Of a stretch of 64,000 nt of DNA, positions 44,752-55,080 are shown piece after piece. The number at the start of each line of letters is the position of its first letter. The stretch's first letter is position 1. The notes under the pieces were generated by a model that had not been told where the DNA came from, did no database searches, and worked only from the letters and a program-made list of their open reading frames with translations. Source of the DNA: Denitrovibrio sp. (GTDB lineage Bacteria; Chrysiogenota; Deferribacteres; Deferribacterales; Geovibrionaceae); contig PKTM01000028.1 of NCBI GenBank assembly GCA_002869145.1, forward strand, positions 17,942-81,941, in the 5' to 3' direction. The translations under genes and the position numbers were made by a program.

Positions 44752-46429
44752 CAGAAACCGCATAAATTTTTTCAGTTTTCTGGCTTTCCTTGTTTTGGGC
44801 GCTCTGGTTTTCAGGGTCGCCTATCTTCAGTTATTGCAGGGTGAGTTTTACACTGATTATGCGGGCAGACAGGCAAAAGGAGTTATGGAGAGCACCAGAG
44901 GCAGAGGATACATCCTCGACGCTAAAGGTGAGCCATTAGCGCTGAATAAGAAGTCTGCATCCATTTACGTTTTTGCAGGGGAGATAAACGACAGAAAAAT
45001 GTTTATCAAAAAACTGAAAGATTCCGGTGTTAAACTTTCAAAAACTACAATAACCAGACTTCTGAAAAATAACGGTTTTGTCTGGCTTGAAAGAAATGTA
45101 GATATTGAAAAAGCTGAGCAGTTAGTTAAGAAAGTGCCTAATGTAGAATATCTTCTGGAGGAGCAGAGGCTTTATCCTGAGCGTAAGCTCGCCGCTTCTG
45201 TAATAGGTTTCACAGGAACCGATAACAAAGGGCTTGGCGGCCTTGAAAACAGATATGACAAGATACTTCAGGGGCACAAGCTTCAGCTTCTCAGTTTGAA
45301 AGACAGCAAAGGAAAAAGAATAATCTTTGAAGACACCAGAAAAGAGAAAGAGATAGATACTTATCTTTATCTGACTATTGATAAGTACTTACAGGGGCTG
45401 AGTGAAGAGATACTCCGGCAGGACACTGAGAGGTTCATGGCACAGAGGGGAATCGCAGTTGCTATGGATGCCTACACAGGGGAAATCCTGTTAGCAGCGT
45501 CCTCCGGAGGCTTCGATCCGAATGAATATGGAAAATATCCATCATCTGAGTGGAAGAATTATCCGGCAGGGTTCCTTTACGAACCGGGTTCAATATTTAA
45601 GCCGGTGCTTTTCTCGCTTTTGCTGGATAAAAAAGACCTGAACATAAGAGAGATGGTCAATTGTGAAAACGGAAAGTATACGCTTTATGGTCATGAAATA
45701 AACGACGTCCACCCTTTCAGCATACTTACTGCGCGTCAGGTACTCATAAAATCCAGTAACATAGGAACGATGAAGCTCTCCGACAAGGCGAGCAAATCTG
45801 AATTTTATGAATTTCTGTCGAACGCAGGATTCGGTCAGAAGACCGGACTCTCAGGGCTGGGCGAAGAAGAGGGGATTCTCAGAGACGTTAATGACTGGTC
45901 AGGGCTCAGTAAGCCCTCCCTCTCCATAGGTCAGGAGATAATGGTCACGCCCATACAGATAGCAAGGTTCTACTCCGCCATAGCAAACGGCGGAAGACTT
46001 ATAAATCCCAAAATAGTGAGCAAAGTCGAAAACGGCGGAAATATATATCGTCCGAAATATGAACAGAAAAGAATATTCTCTGAGTCAACAGCAAAGATGC
46101 TTCAGTCCCTTCTCACTGATGTGGTGAAAGACGGTACAGGCTCTAATGCTGCTTCTGATTTTGTCCCTATAGCGGGCAAGACGGGTACAGCACAGAGAAT
46201 TGACAAAAACACAGGCACATACAGTAATAGAGAGTATGTTGCGAGTTTCGCAGGGATGTTCCCTGCGGACAATCCCAGAATTGCAATGATAGTGCTTTAC
46301 GATGGGCCGAAAACCTCCATTTACGGTGGTTCAACAGCGGCACACACTTTTAAGACACTTGCAGAACAGCTATCTATGTATCTGGGATTGAAAAGGAGCT
46401 ATGTTTATGAAAGTCTCCCAGCTTCTTGA
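44741..46429 (+). CDS. ftsI: Septal peptidoglycan transpeptidase FtsI (PBP3)
   Basis: A 562-residue class-B PBP. A membrane anchor (FFSFLAFLVLGALVFRVAYL) is followed by the dimerisation region and a transpeptidase domain with YEPGSIFKPVLF (SxxK), KSSNIGTMKLSDK (SxN) and AGKTGTAQRIDKN (KTG). It forms septal crosslinks with FtsW. No PASTA domain is visible. Confidence 0.95.
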   Translation: MSNDRNRINFFSFLAFLVLGALVFRVAYLQLLQGEFYTDYAGRQAKGVMESTRGRGYILDAKGEPLALNKKSASIYVFAGEINDRKMFIKKLKDSGVKLSKTTITRLLKNNGFVWLERNVDIEKAEQLVKKVPNVEYLLEEQRLYPERKLAASVIGFTGTDNKGLGGLENRYDKILQGHKLQLLSLKDSKGKRIIFEDTRKEKEIDTYLYLTIDKYLQGLSEEILRQDTERFMAQRGIAVAMDAYTGEILLAASSGGFDPNEYGKYPSSEWKNYPAGFLYEPGSIFKPVLFSLLLDKKDLNIREMVNCENGKYTLYGHEINDVHPFSILTARQVLIKSSNIGTMKLSDKASKSEFYEFLSNAGFGQKTGLSGLGEEEGILRDVNDWSGLSKPSLSIGQEIMVTPIQIARFYSAIANGGRLINPKIVSKVENGGNIYRPKYEQKRIFSESTAKMLQSLLTDVVKDGTGSNAASDFVPIAGKTGTAQRIDKNTGTYSNREYVASFAGMFPADNPRIAMIVLYDGPKTSIYGGSTAAHTFKTLAEQLSMYLGLKRSYVYESLPAS

Positions 46430-47855
46430 TGGTCTTTCGGTCAAAGGTTTCGACCTTGAAGTAGATTTTGAGACCGAAATAAAAGACATAAACATCGACA
46501 GCAGAAACCTCAAAAAAAGAGCGCCCTTCTTTGCGTTTAAGGGTGCTGCGGTTGATTCGCACAAGTTTGCAGCAGATGCTTACGCCAGCGGGATTGTTCC
46601 GTTTGTGGTGGCAGAGCGCAAAATAGAAGGTGTGCCCACTGTTGTTGTTGAAGACGGGAGAAAGGCTGTTGCCAGAGCCTGCCGCAACTTTTTCGGCAAA
46701 CCTGACGAACAGCTAAGCTGCATAGGCATTACAGGCACAAACGGAAAGACAACTGTCTCATATATTATAGATTCTATTTTAAAGGATGCGGGTCACAAGC
46801 CCGTACTTGTTGGCACCACTGGGGTGGTTTTCGGTGACACTGTTGTAGATCTGGATGCCACCACTCCGTCTCCATATGAGTTTTTCAAAGTTTTAAGACA
46901 AGCTTTGGATGCTGGCTGTGATTCCCTCGTTATGGAGGTTTCGTCACACGCTCTGCATCAGCACAGGATAAATGGTGTAGTTTTTGACGTCGGAATCTTC
47001 ACAAACCTTTCAGGTGATCATCTGGATTATCACAAAAGCATGGAGGAGTATTTTGAGGCGAAAAAAATACTTTTCACCAGTGAATACTGCAATGTAGGCG
47101 TGATAGGCAAAGACAGTGAATATGGTGAAAGGCTTCTGAAAGAAGTAGAGATAGATAAAACATCTTACGGACTGACTCCCAAATGCGAGATAACCGCTAA
47201 AGAGATATGGTTTGACCTGAACGGGCTGAAGGCTAAGCTTATCTATCCAGGCGGTGAAATTGATGTGCAGTCTGCACTTGTGGGGCTTCATAATCTGGAA
47301 AATATAATGTCTGCGGCGGCCGGGACTCTTATGGTCGGCATAGACAGCAAAAATATTGCAAATGGAATATCGAATCTGAAAAATGTGACCGGACGGCTTG
47401 AGAAGTTTGAAAAGTCAAACGGAGCATATATATTTGTCGACTATGCACACACAGACGATGCTCTGGAAAATGTTCTGGAGGCTTTATCCAGTTTCAAGGA
47501 ACAGAGGATCATAACAGTCTTTGGGTGCGGCGGTGACCGGGACAGGACTAAAAGGCCACGGATGGCAAAAGCCGCAGAGAAAAACTCTGACGTTGTTATA
47601 GTCACCAACGACAACCCAAGAACGGAAGACCCTAAGCAGATAATATCAGACATTATTGAGGGTTTTGAAAATGCGGAGAGCGTAATAATCACTCCCGACC
47701 GTGCTTTAGCCATAGAGAAGGCCTGCGGCATGGCAAATCAGGGCGATATCGTCCTTATAGCAGGTAAAGGCCACGAGGATTATATGATCCTTGCAACAGA
47801 AACCATTCACTTTGACGACAGAGAAGAGGTGAAGAAACATCTGGAGGTTACATAA
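46407..47855 (+). CDS. murE: UDP-MurNAc-tripeptide synthetase MurE
   Basis: MurE adds the third peptide residue. The ligase has the ATP loop IGITGTNGKTTVSYIIDS and the DNPR motif (TNDNPRTEDPKQII), which marks meso-diaminopimelate specificity. The start at 46407 is preferred to 46401 because the spacing from GGAG is better. It overlaps ftsI by 23 bp and touches murF (stop TAATG). 482 aa is standard. Confidence 0.95.
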   Translation: MKVSQLLDGLSVKGFDLEVDFETEIKDINIDSRNLKKRAPFFAFKGAAVDSHKFAADAYASGIVPFVVAERKIEGVPTVVVEDGRKAVARACRNFFGKPDEQLSCIGITGTNGKTTVSYIIDSILKDAGHKPVLVGTTGVVFGDTVVDLDATTPSPYEFFKVLRQALDAGCDSLVMEVSSHALHQHRINGVVFDVGIFTNLSGDHLDYHKSMEEYFEAKKILFTSEYCNVGVIGKDSEYGERLLKEVEIDKTSYGLTPKCEITAKEIWFDLNGLKAKLIYPGGEIDVQSALVGLHNLENIMSAAAGTLMVGIDSKNIANGISNLKNVTGRLEKFEKSNGAYIFVDYAHTDDALENVLEALSSFKEQRIITVFGCGGDRDRTKRPRMAKAAEKNSDVVIVTNDNPRTEDPKQIISDIIEGFENAESVIITPDRALAIEKACGMANQGDIVLIAGKGHEDYMILATETIHFDDREEVKKHLEVT

Positions 47856-49213
47856 TGCTAGTCACACAGGCGATCAACGCCATGGGCAGTATTCAGATGT
47901 CCCATGTCGAATTTGATCAGGAGATTAGGAATTTTACTATCGACAGCAGGCAGTTTAGGAAAGGCAGCTGTTTTGTGGCTTTCGTAGGCGAGAAAACCGA
48001 CGGAAACCTGTACGGCAGTGATGCTCTTGATGCAGGTGCGGCTCTTGCTGTTTTTACTAATGAAAAACTATATGCTAAAGCGTCAGGAAACAAAGTTTTG
48101 GTAAAGGATGCTCTTAAGGCTCTGAAAAATGTCGGAGCATATAAACTCTCAAAATATAAAGGGAAAAAGATAGCTCTCACAGGAAGTGTAGGGAAAACGA
48201 CAACCAAAGAGCTTATCTCTGAAGTTTTAAGGACCAGAAAGAGAGTATATACGTCTTACGGCAACTACAATAACGAACTTGGCGTTGCATTATGCGCAGC
48301 AAACCTGAAAATGGGGACAAGCTGGGCTGTTTTTGAGATGGGAACAAATTCCAAAGGCGAAATAAAAGAACTTTCAGAATATATTAAGCCGAATGTTTGT
48401 GTTGTTACAGGCATCGGCCATGCACACATAGGCAGGTTTGGCGATATAAACGAACTTGCAGCAGAGAAATTTTCCATAGTGGAAGGGATGGAGAGTAAAG
48501 GTATTTTGTATGTGGCTGATTCCTGCAAAAGGTTTGTAACAGCAAACATCAAGCAAAAAACAGAAGTAAGGTACTTCGGCTCAGAAATGTCATCTCAGGT
48601 AATTCTTGCAGATGTAAACAGAACAGTTGACGGAGATTTCTATTTTACAGCAGTCACCAGAAACACACCTTACTGTTTCAAGCTTAACCACATATACAGT
48701 CATTTTGTACTGAACGCTCTTCCGGCAATAGCCATATGAATGATGGCCGGACTCTCTTATACAGATGTAATGAAAGGCGTGAGAAAATTTCAGCCTAAAG
48801 AGGGGAGAGGTCGCATAAAAGAACTTGGCAGCATCAGAGTTATAGACGACACATACAATGCCGGATTCGAGTCTGTAATGAGTGCTATGACAAACCTTTC
48901 TGAGATAAATATAGAGAAAAAGACAGCCTTCATCGGCGAGATGGGGGAGATAGAAGGATATGAGGAGATGCTCTATTTCAAACTTATAAAAAGAGCATCT
49001 GAGTTGAAAAATATAGATTTCATTTTTGTCGGAAAAAGTTTTGGCAGATTTGAAAAGTCTCGCAATGTAAAAGTTGTGCAGACCAGAGAAGAGGCTCTTA
49101 GGATGATATCTGAGCTGAAAGAGGGTGCTGTGCTCTTTAAGGCATCCAGAGGTCAGAAATTTGAAGAGTTTGTGAAACACCTTGAAAAGGAGAAGATGAA
49201 GAGTGCTGTATAA
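47855..49213 (+). pseudogene. murF: UDP-MurNAc-tripeptide-D-Ala-D-Ala ligase MurF with an in-frame TGA
   Basis: MurF attaches D-Ala-D-Ala, an essential step. The N-terminal domain, the ATP loop ALTGSVGKTTTKELISEVLR and the central domain (FEMGTNSKGEIKELSEYIKP, VVTGIGHAHIGRF) are all present. Codon 295 (48737-48739) is TGA in NALPAIAI-stop-MMAGLSYTDV, the well-conserved helix of the third domain, where a small residue (Gly/Ser/Ala) is normal. The frame is unchanged and the C-terminal domain (GRGRIKELGSIRVIDDTYNA, FIGEMGEIEGYEEML) is complete to 49213. Joined, it has 452 positions, normal for MurF. With the TGA, the nucleotide-specific third domain would be lost, which should be lethal unless suppressed. 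Confidence 0.85.
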
Positions 49214-50288
49214 CCTGCTTGTTCCGCTGTCGGACTATCTGAGCATACTTAATGTTTTTCGTTATATTACTTTCCGTGCAGCGTATGCGGCAGTTACCGC
49301 TATGATCATCACTATTATTATAGGACCTTATGTCATCAGGAAGCTGCGCGAGATGTCTTTTAACATGCAGTCCAAAGGCTATGAGCCAGAGAGGCATAAA
49401 ACCAAAGAGGGTACACCTACAATGGGCGGAGTTATAATCCTTGGTTCCGCGGTTTGTTCATGTCTGTTGTGGGCGGATCTTAAAAATCCTTACATATGGA
49501 TTGTGCTTTTTGTTTTTATATCTTACGGACTTTTAGGTTTTGTTGACGACTACAAAAAGACAATACTGAAAAGCCCCGATGGCATATCTGCAAAAACAAA
49601 ATTTATAAGTCAGCTTGTGGTGGCTGTTGCGGCAACTGCTATGATAATGCAGGTGGATTTGAGCGGGAACGCCACAAAGCTTGCTATGCCGTTTTTTAAG
49701 CATTTTGTATTAGATCTTTCGTACTTCTACTTTGCATTTGCAATTTTTGTGATAATAGGTTCTTCAAATGCAGTAAATCTCACAGATGGTCTTGACGGGC
49801 TGGCTATAATGCCAAGTGTCATAGCATTTGTTACTATAGGGCTTTTTGTTTATCTCACAGGGCACGTTAAATTTGCCAGCTATCTTCAGATTATTTATGT
49901 GAGGAATGTTGGTGAACTCAGCGTTTTCTGCGGGGCTATGGTGGGAGCCGGACTAGGATTTCTATGGTTTAACGCTCATCCTGCATCAGTTTTCATGGGT
50001 GATGTGGGGTCTTTGTCCATTGGCGGAGCGCTTGCCACAGTAGCTGTTATAGCCAAACACGAGATAGTACTTGCAATAGTGGGCGGAGTTTTCGTTATGG
50101 AGACCATGTCTGTGATACTTCAGGTGGGGTATTTCAAGATGACTGGCGGGAAAAGACTTTTCCGCATGGCGCCTATACACCACCATTTTGAACTGGCTGG
50201 CTGGAGCGAGACAAAGGTAACTGTCCGCTTCTGGATTATATCAATAATTTTGGCACTTGTTGCATTGTCCACATTGAAGCTGAGGTGA
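49203..50288 (+). CDS. mraY: Phospho-MurNAc-pentapeptide transferase MraY
   Basis: A ten-helix membrane enzyme that forms lipid I. It begins at GTG 49203 (LYNLLVPLSDYLSILNVFRY), matching the E. coli N-terminus, and has catalytic motifs GFVDDYKKT, NLTDGLDGLAI and VFMGDVGSLSIGGAL. The start overlaps murF by 11 bp. 361 aa is standard. Confidence 0.96.
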   Translation: MLYNLLVPLSDYLSILNVFRYITFRAAYAAVTAMIITIIIGPYVIRKLREMSFNMQSKGYEPERHKTKEGTPTMGGVIILGSAVCSCLLWADLKNPYIWIVLFVFISYGLLGFVDDYKKTILKSPDGISAKTKFISQLVVAVAATAMIMQVDLSGNATKLAMPFFKHFVLDLSYFYFAFAIFVIIGSSNAVNLTDGLDGLAIMPSVIAFVTIGLFVYLTGHVKFASYLQIIYVRNVGELSVFCGAMVGAGLGFLWFNAHPASVFMGDVGSLSIGGALATVAVIAKHEIVLAIVGGVFVMETMSVILQVGYFKMTGGKRLFRMAPIHHHFELAGWSETKVTVRFWIISIILALVALSTLKLR

Positions 50289-50295
50289 TACGACT

Positions 50296-51585
50296 GTGAA
50301 AGCTGCGGTAATAGGTTACGGCAAAAGCGGTAAAGCCGCTGAAAACATTCTGAGACTGGATGGTTTCACCGACATCGATATTTTCGATGACGGCAATGCC
50401 GGTATGCTTAATACTGCTCAGTTCGAAGACAACTACGATTGTGTTGTTGTAAGCCCGGGGATAGACCTTAAAAAGATGGCAAAAGCCCCTAAGAATTTCA
50501 CCAGCGAGATAGAGCTGGCTCATGCAAAAAAATCTGCTGGGTCTGCGGTGGTTGCTGTAACAGGGACTAACGGGAAATCAACAGTAACAACACTCACAGC
50601 TCAGATACTTAAAAAATGCGGGGTACAGGCTGTTGCTTGCGGAAACATAGGTCTCACATATGCTGAGGCTGTCACAGGGTTTGATTTCGGAGCTTATATA
50701 GTAGAACTTTCAAGCTTTCAGACTGGAATGCTGAACAAGTTTTCTGCTGACTGTGTGATAGTTACAAATTTGGCCGAAGACCATATGGACAGATATGCTG
50801 ATATTGACGAGTACGCTGATGACAAGATAAGGCTGCTTAACTTTCTTGATGAAAACGGTAGATTGATAATAGAAAACTGCAAATATCTGGCTGAAAAGTC
50901 AGCAGTATATAAAGGCGAAACAATTATGGTTGATCCTGAGCTTTCGGGAATGCCAAACCTTTCAGAAGGCGTATTGGATTTCAACGGATTTTATGTGAGC
51001 GTAGCAAGCTTTCTGCTTAAAGGCAGGCATAACATTGTGAACCTTGCTTTTGCACTTTTAGCTGTGGATAAACTTGTGGGGCTGAAAGGCGACGTGACTT
51101 ACCTTATCGAAGACCTGCACGGGCTTGAGCACAGGTGCGAGCATGTTGCTCTCATAAAAGCAGTTGAGTACATTAACGATTCTAAAGGCACAAACCTTCA
51201 TAGCACACTTACAGCACTTAAGGGTTTTGATAAGGGTGTGGTGATAATATTAGGCGGTAAAGATAAGAATGGGGATTTCACTCTGCTTATCGAAGAGCTT
51301 AACGAAAAAGCGGCGGCTGTTATTGCATACGGTCACGCAGGCGAAAAGATATATAAAACTATAAAAGGCAGTGTTAGAGCAGATGTATATAAAACGGCAG
51401 ACCTTGAGGCAGCGGTGCTGAAAGGATTTGAGGTGGCAAGGCCTGGGCAGAAGGTTGTTTTGTCCCCCGGATGCGCTAGTTTCGACGAACACAGAAACTT
51501 TGAGCATAGAGGCACACACTTCAAAGAGATAGTAGGAAAGATAAAGGCAGAGGAAAATGAGCGAACTGAAAGACAACAGGCTTAG
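50296..51585 (+). CDS. murD: UDP-MurNAc-L-alanine:D-glutamate ligase MurD
   Basis: A 429-residue Mur ligase starting at GTG 50296 behind GAGGTGAT. N-terminal domain AAVIGYGKSGKAAENI, ATP loop VAVTGTNGKSTVTTLTAQIL, and the C-terminal domain with VVLSPGCASFDEHRNFEHRG, the MurD signature. It adds D-glutamate. It overlaps ftsW by 29 bp. Confidence 0.96.
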   Translation: MKAAVIGYGKSGKAAENILRLDGFTDIDIFDDGNAGMLNTAQFEDNYDCVVVSPGIDLKKMAKAPKNFTSEIELAHAKKSAGSAVVAVTGTNGKSTVTTLTAQILKKCGVQAVACGNIGLTYAEAVTGFDFGAYIVELSSFQTGMLNKFSADCVIVTNLAEDHMDRYADIDEYADDKIRLLNFLDENGRLIIENCKYLAEKSAVYKGETIMVDPELSGMPNLSEGVLDFNGFYVSVASFLLKGRHNIVNLAFALLAVDKLVGLKGDVTYLIEDLHGLEHRCEHVALIKAVEYINDSKGTNLHSTLTALKGFDKGVVIILGGKDKNGDFTLLIEELNEKAAAVIAYGHAGEKIYKTIKGSVRADVYKTADLEAAVLKGFEVARPGQKVVLSPGCASFDEHRNFEHRGTHFKEIVGKIKAEENERTERQQA

Positions 51586-52654
51586 AATCCTGATTATAAC
51601 CTCAATTCTGGTGATGGGCGGGCTCATTTTCATACTCTCAGCTGGGAGTATGCAGGCCATAGCTCTCGGCCGTCAGGAACTCTACTTTTTTCAGAAGCAG
51701 ATGGTGAGTGTTATTGTTGGTTTTTTCGCTATGTACACAGCTTATAAAGTTCCACTGGCTACTTGGCGCAAGTATGTTCCGTTCTTTTACTTTCTCACGC
51801 TTGTGCTTCTGATAGCAGTCTTTTTTTATCGGCCTATTAATGGTGCGCACAGATGGATATTATTACCAGGTTTTAGCTTTCAGCCGTCTGAGCTTGCGAA
51901 GTTCACTCTGGTGCTTTATCTGGCTCATTATCTGGCAAAGAAGCAAGACAGAGTAAAAGATTTTACAAAAGGTTTTCTTCCGGCATCTATACTTTTAGGT
52001 CTAGTAGGGGCGCTGATACTTTCAGAACCGGATTTCGGAACTACATTTTTGCTGATAGCTATACTGCTTGCAATGTTTCTCATAGGCGGAGCGAGCATAA
52101 AACATATAGCCGGAATTCTTGGTTTCATATCTCCTATTCTGGCGGCGGGTCTGATGATGGGCTACCGCAAGGCGAGATTGCTCAGTTTCCTCGACCCATG
52201 GGCGGATCAGTACAGCACGGGGTATCAGCTTATCCAGTCGCTGGCAGCTGTTGGCAGTGGAAAGATAGCAGGCAAAGGTATAGGTAACTCGTCCCAGAAG
52301 CTGCACTTTCTTCCTGAAGCACATACGGACTTCATATATGCCATCATAGCTGAGGAGACGGGGCTGTTGGGTGCACTGTTTTTTATAGCACTTTTTGCAG
52401 TACTTTTTTATATCTGTATGAATGTTGCAAAGATGCATGCTGATAAATTTAAAAGAATTTTTACATTCGGTCTTGCGTATTGTCTTGTATTGCAGGCGGT
52501 ACTTCACATAGGGGTTGTGACAGGCGCACTCCCCACAAAAGGTATTGGACTTCAGCTTGTCAGCTACGGCGGGTCCAGCATGATAATCTCGCTATTTATT
52601 ATGGGCGTGCTTATCAGAAGCGCAGAAGAAGCGCAGGAGTTAGAAAATGTCTAG
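51557..52654 (+). CDS. ftsW: Septal glycosyltransferase FtsW
   Basis: A SEDS-family membrane glycosyltransferase of 365 residues that polymerises septal glycan with FtsI. About ten membrane helices are seen, with the family segments GAHRWILLPGFSFQPSELAK, GNSSQKLHFLPEAHTDFIYA and LVSYGGSSMIISLFIMGVLI. It starts within murD and overlaps murG by 8 bp. Confidence 0.95.
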   Translation: MSELKDNRLRILIITSILVMGGLIFILSAGSMQAIALGRQELYFFQKQMVSVIVGFFAMYTAYKVPLATWRKYVPFFYFLTLVLLIAVFFYRPINGAHRWILLPGFSFQPSELAKFTLVLYLAHYLAKKQDRVKDFTKGFLPASILLGLVGALILSEPDFGTTFLLIAILLAMFLIGGASIKHIAGILGFISPILAAGLMMGYRKARLLSFLDPWADQYSTGYQLIQSLAAVGSGKIAGKGIGNSSQKLHFLPEAHTDFIYAIIAEETGLLGALFFIALFAVLFYICMNVAKMHADKFKRIFTFGLAYCLVLQAVLHIGVVTGALPTKGIGLQLVSYGGSSMIISLFIMGVLIRSAEEAQELENV

Positions 52655-53690
52655 GCTTGTTATTGCGGGCGGCGGAACAGGCGGACACCTTTATCCGGGT
52701 ATAGCCGTTGCCGATTATGTGAAACAGTTTGGCGTGGACAGCTTTTTCATAGTCTCAAATCGAGGGCTTGAGAGGCGTATTCTTTCAGAGCTTGGGTATC
52801 CCTTTTATGAGCAGTCAGAAACTCCCCTTAATGGTGTGAGTTTTATGCGTAAGGTCAAATCGGTCTTTCTGCTGATGAAAGAGATAGCCAAATGTTATCG
52901 AATATTAAAAAAGAGCGACAAGCTTCTGCTGACTGGTGGATTTGTCTCTGCCGCCGCCGCACTGGTTGGTTCTATGAAGGGTGTGGAGATGTATCTCCAT
53001 GAACAAAACAGTGTCATGGGGCTGACAAATAGAAAATTTGCCGGCTCTTGTGAAAAAGTATTTCTATCTTTCCCAGACACCAAAAAGGTAGTTGGGAAGA
53101 CTTTTGTCACAGGCAACCCTGTTAGAGAACAGTTCCGGAATATCCCTGTGAAAGAGGTTATGGAGAAGAGGATACTTGTTTTAGGCGGTTCACAGGGGAG
53201 CAGGTTTGTGAATAATCAGGTGGCTGAGGCTTCAGAAAGTCTGTTAAAGGCAGGGTTTATTATACGTCACCAGACAGGCGGCAAACTGCTGGATGAGACA
53301 CTGGAAAAATACAGGTCATTAGGGCTTGAGATTTCTGAAAAACTTGAAGTTACAGGATATATTGATGATGTAGCTGAAAACCTGAAGTGGGCAGACATTG
53401 TTATAGCCCGTTCCGGTTCCGGCACGATATTTGAGATAACAAACGCAAGACGGCTTGCTCTTTATATACCTTTTGCTTATGCGTCTGATGAACATCAGTT
53501 TCATAATGCAAAATATGCAGAAAAAAAAGGTGTGGCAAAGGTTCTTACAGAAGAAGAGGCAAAGCCGGAGACACTTGTAGGTATGGTAAAAAGTTTTGCA
53601 CTGAACTTTGAAAATTATCAGGCTGCACTTAACAAACTTGAAATATACGACAGCGTTGAGCTGATATCAGGGGGAATGAACATTGGATAA
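52647..53690 (+). CDS. murG: Lipid II synthase MurG
   Basis: A GT28 enzyme that adds GlcNAc to lipid I. The N-terminal GGGTGGHLYPGIAVADYVKQ (donor-side Gly-rich loop), EQNSVMGLTNRKFA and the C-terminal SGSGTIFEITNARRLALYIP with DEHQFHNAKYAEKKG are diagnostic. 347 aa. AGGAG before the ATG; overlaps murC by 8 bp. Confidence 0.96.
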   Translation: MSRLVIAGGGTGGHLYPGIAVADYVKQFGVDSFFIVSNRGLERRILSELGYPFYEQSETPLNGVSFMRKVKSVFLLMKEIAKCYRILKKSDKLLLTGGFVSAAAALVGSMKGVEMYLHEQNSVMGLTNRKFAGSCEKVFLSFPDTKKVVGKTFVTGNPVREQFRNIPVKEVMEKRILVLGGSQGSRFVNNQVAEASESLLKAGFIIRHQTGGKLLDETLEKYRSLGLEISEKLEVTGYIDDVAENLKWADIVIARSGSGTIFEITNARRLALYIPFAYASDEHQFHNAKYAEKKGVAKVLTEEEAKPETLVGMVKSFALNFENYQAALNKLEIYDSVELISGGMNIG

Positions 53691-55080
53691 GGTGTTTGGA
53701 AAAGTTAAAAACATACACTTTGTAGGGATAGGCGGTATAGGCATGAGTGGTATCGCTGAGGTTCTGCACACTATGGGGTTTGCCGTAAGCGGATCAGACC
53801 TTTTAGAAGGTGCCAATGTGAAGCGCCTCCAGAATATGGGGATAAAAGTTCATACAGGGCACAAGTATGAAAATGCAGAAGGTGCTGATGTTGTAGTATA
53901 TTCATCAGCAGTAAAGGAGACCAGTCCTGAGCTTGTTTGTGCCAGAGATAATTTTATCCCTGTTATTAAACGGGGTGAGATGCTGGCCGAGCTGATGCGT
54001 CTTAAGTATTCTATAGCTATTTCAGGCAGTCACGGCAAAACTACCACCACATCCATGGTGGCAGAGATACTCAACACTGCAAAACTTGAGCCCACAGTAG
54101 TTGTTGGCGGAATATTGAATACTAAAGACACTAATGCAACACTGGGTGCAGGCAATATTATTGTTGCCGAGGCTGACGAATCTGACCGCAGTTTTCTGCT
54201 GATGTCTCCAAGCGTGGCACTGGTCACAAACATTGACTATGAGCATCCGGACACTTACAGCGACCTAGAGGATGTGAAGCGAACATTTGTAGATTTTTTA
54301 TCCAGAGTGCCATTTTACGGCTCTGTTGTGCTTTGCCTGGAAGACGATAACACAGCAGACCTTATTCCGCTTATCGACAGGCGTTTTCTGACCTACGGAT
54401 TTCGTGCACAGGCGGACATTCATGCGGTAAATGTAGAGCAGAAAGGTTTTTCCATGCAGTTTGATGTTGTTATACAAGGGAAGAAAGCAGGAAAAATAAA
54501 GCTGGGCTTTCCCGGTGAGCATAACGTTCTTAACGCACTTGGCGCAATAGCTGTGGCCCTTGAGTTCGATATTCCTTTCAGAACTATTAAGCGTGCCCTT
54601 GAAGGCTTCAAAGGTGTACAGCGCAGACTCACCACAAGATACGAGGACCCAAGCTGCATAGTTATGGATGATTACGGGCACCACCCCACAGAGATCAAGA
54701 CAACTCTGAAAGCTGTTCGTGGTGCTTATAATGATAAAAAGATATTAGCGATATTTCAGCCGCACAGATATTCTCGCACGGCTGCGCTTATGAAAGAGTT
54801 CGCAACTGCTTTTTTTGATGCGGATATGCTCTTCATAACAGACATATATGCTGCCAGCGAAGACAAAATAGAAGGTATCGATTCTGAGGCTATGGTTAAA
54901 GAGATTAAAACCAGAGGATTTAAAAATGTTAAATATGTTCCTGGTTTCGAAGGAGTTTTCGAATACCTGAGAGAGAATGGGTGTGATGATACAGTCATGC
55001 TGACTCTTGGTGCGGGAAGCATTACAAAGTTTTCTTTTGAACTGGCCGAGGCGGTTAAGGAGAAGCGGAGTGCAAAATAA
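53683..55080 (+). CDS. murC: UDP-MurNAc-L-alanine ligase MurC
   Basis: MurC starts stem peptide synthesis by adding L-Ala. The N-terminal domain IHFVGIGGIGMSGIAEVLHT is the hallmark of MurC; the ATP loop is IAISGSHGKTTTTSMVAEIL and the C-terminal part DDYGHHPTEIKTTLKA. The start is TTG at 53683, placed 7-8 bases after AGGGGGA. 465 aa is normal. It overlaps ddl by 11 bp. Confidence 0.96.
   Translation: MDKVFGKVKNIHFVGIGGIGMSGIAEVLHTMGFAVSGSDLLEGANVKRLQNMGIKVHTGHKYENAEGADVVVYSSAVKETSPELVCARDNFIPVIKRGEMLAELMRLKYSIAISGSHGKTTTTSMVAEILNTAKLEPTVVVGGILNTKDTNATLGAGNIIVAEADESDRSFLLMSPSVALVTNIDYEHPDTYSDLEDVKRTFVDFLSRVPFYGSVVLCLEDDNTADLIPLIDRRFLTYGFRAQADIHAVNVEQKGFSMQFDVVIQGKKAGKIKLGFPGEHNVLNALGAIAVALEFDIPFRTIKRALEGFKGVQRRLTTRYEDPSCIVMDDYGHHPTEIKTTLKAVRGAYNDKKILAIFQPHRYSRTAALMKEFATAFFDADMLFITDIYAASEDKIEGIDSEAMVKEIKTRGFKNVKYVPGFEGVFEYLRENGCDDTVMLTLGAGSITKFSFELAEAVKEKRSAK

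Noticed and set aside
21028..48739. Selenocysteine at the in-frame TGAs
   Set aside because: None of the affected families is known as a selenoprotein, and I saw no convincing SECIS-like hairpin placed right after the codons.
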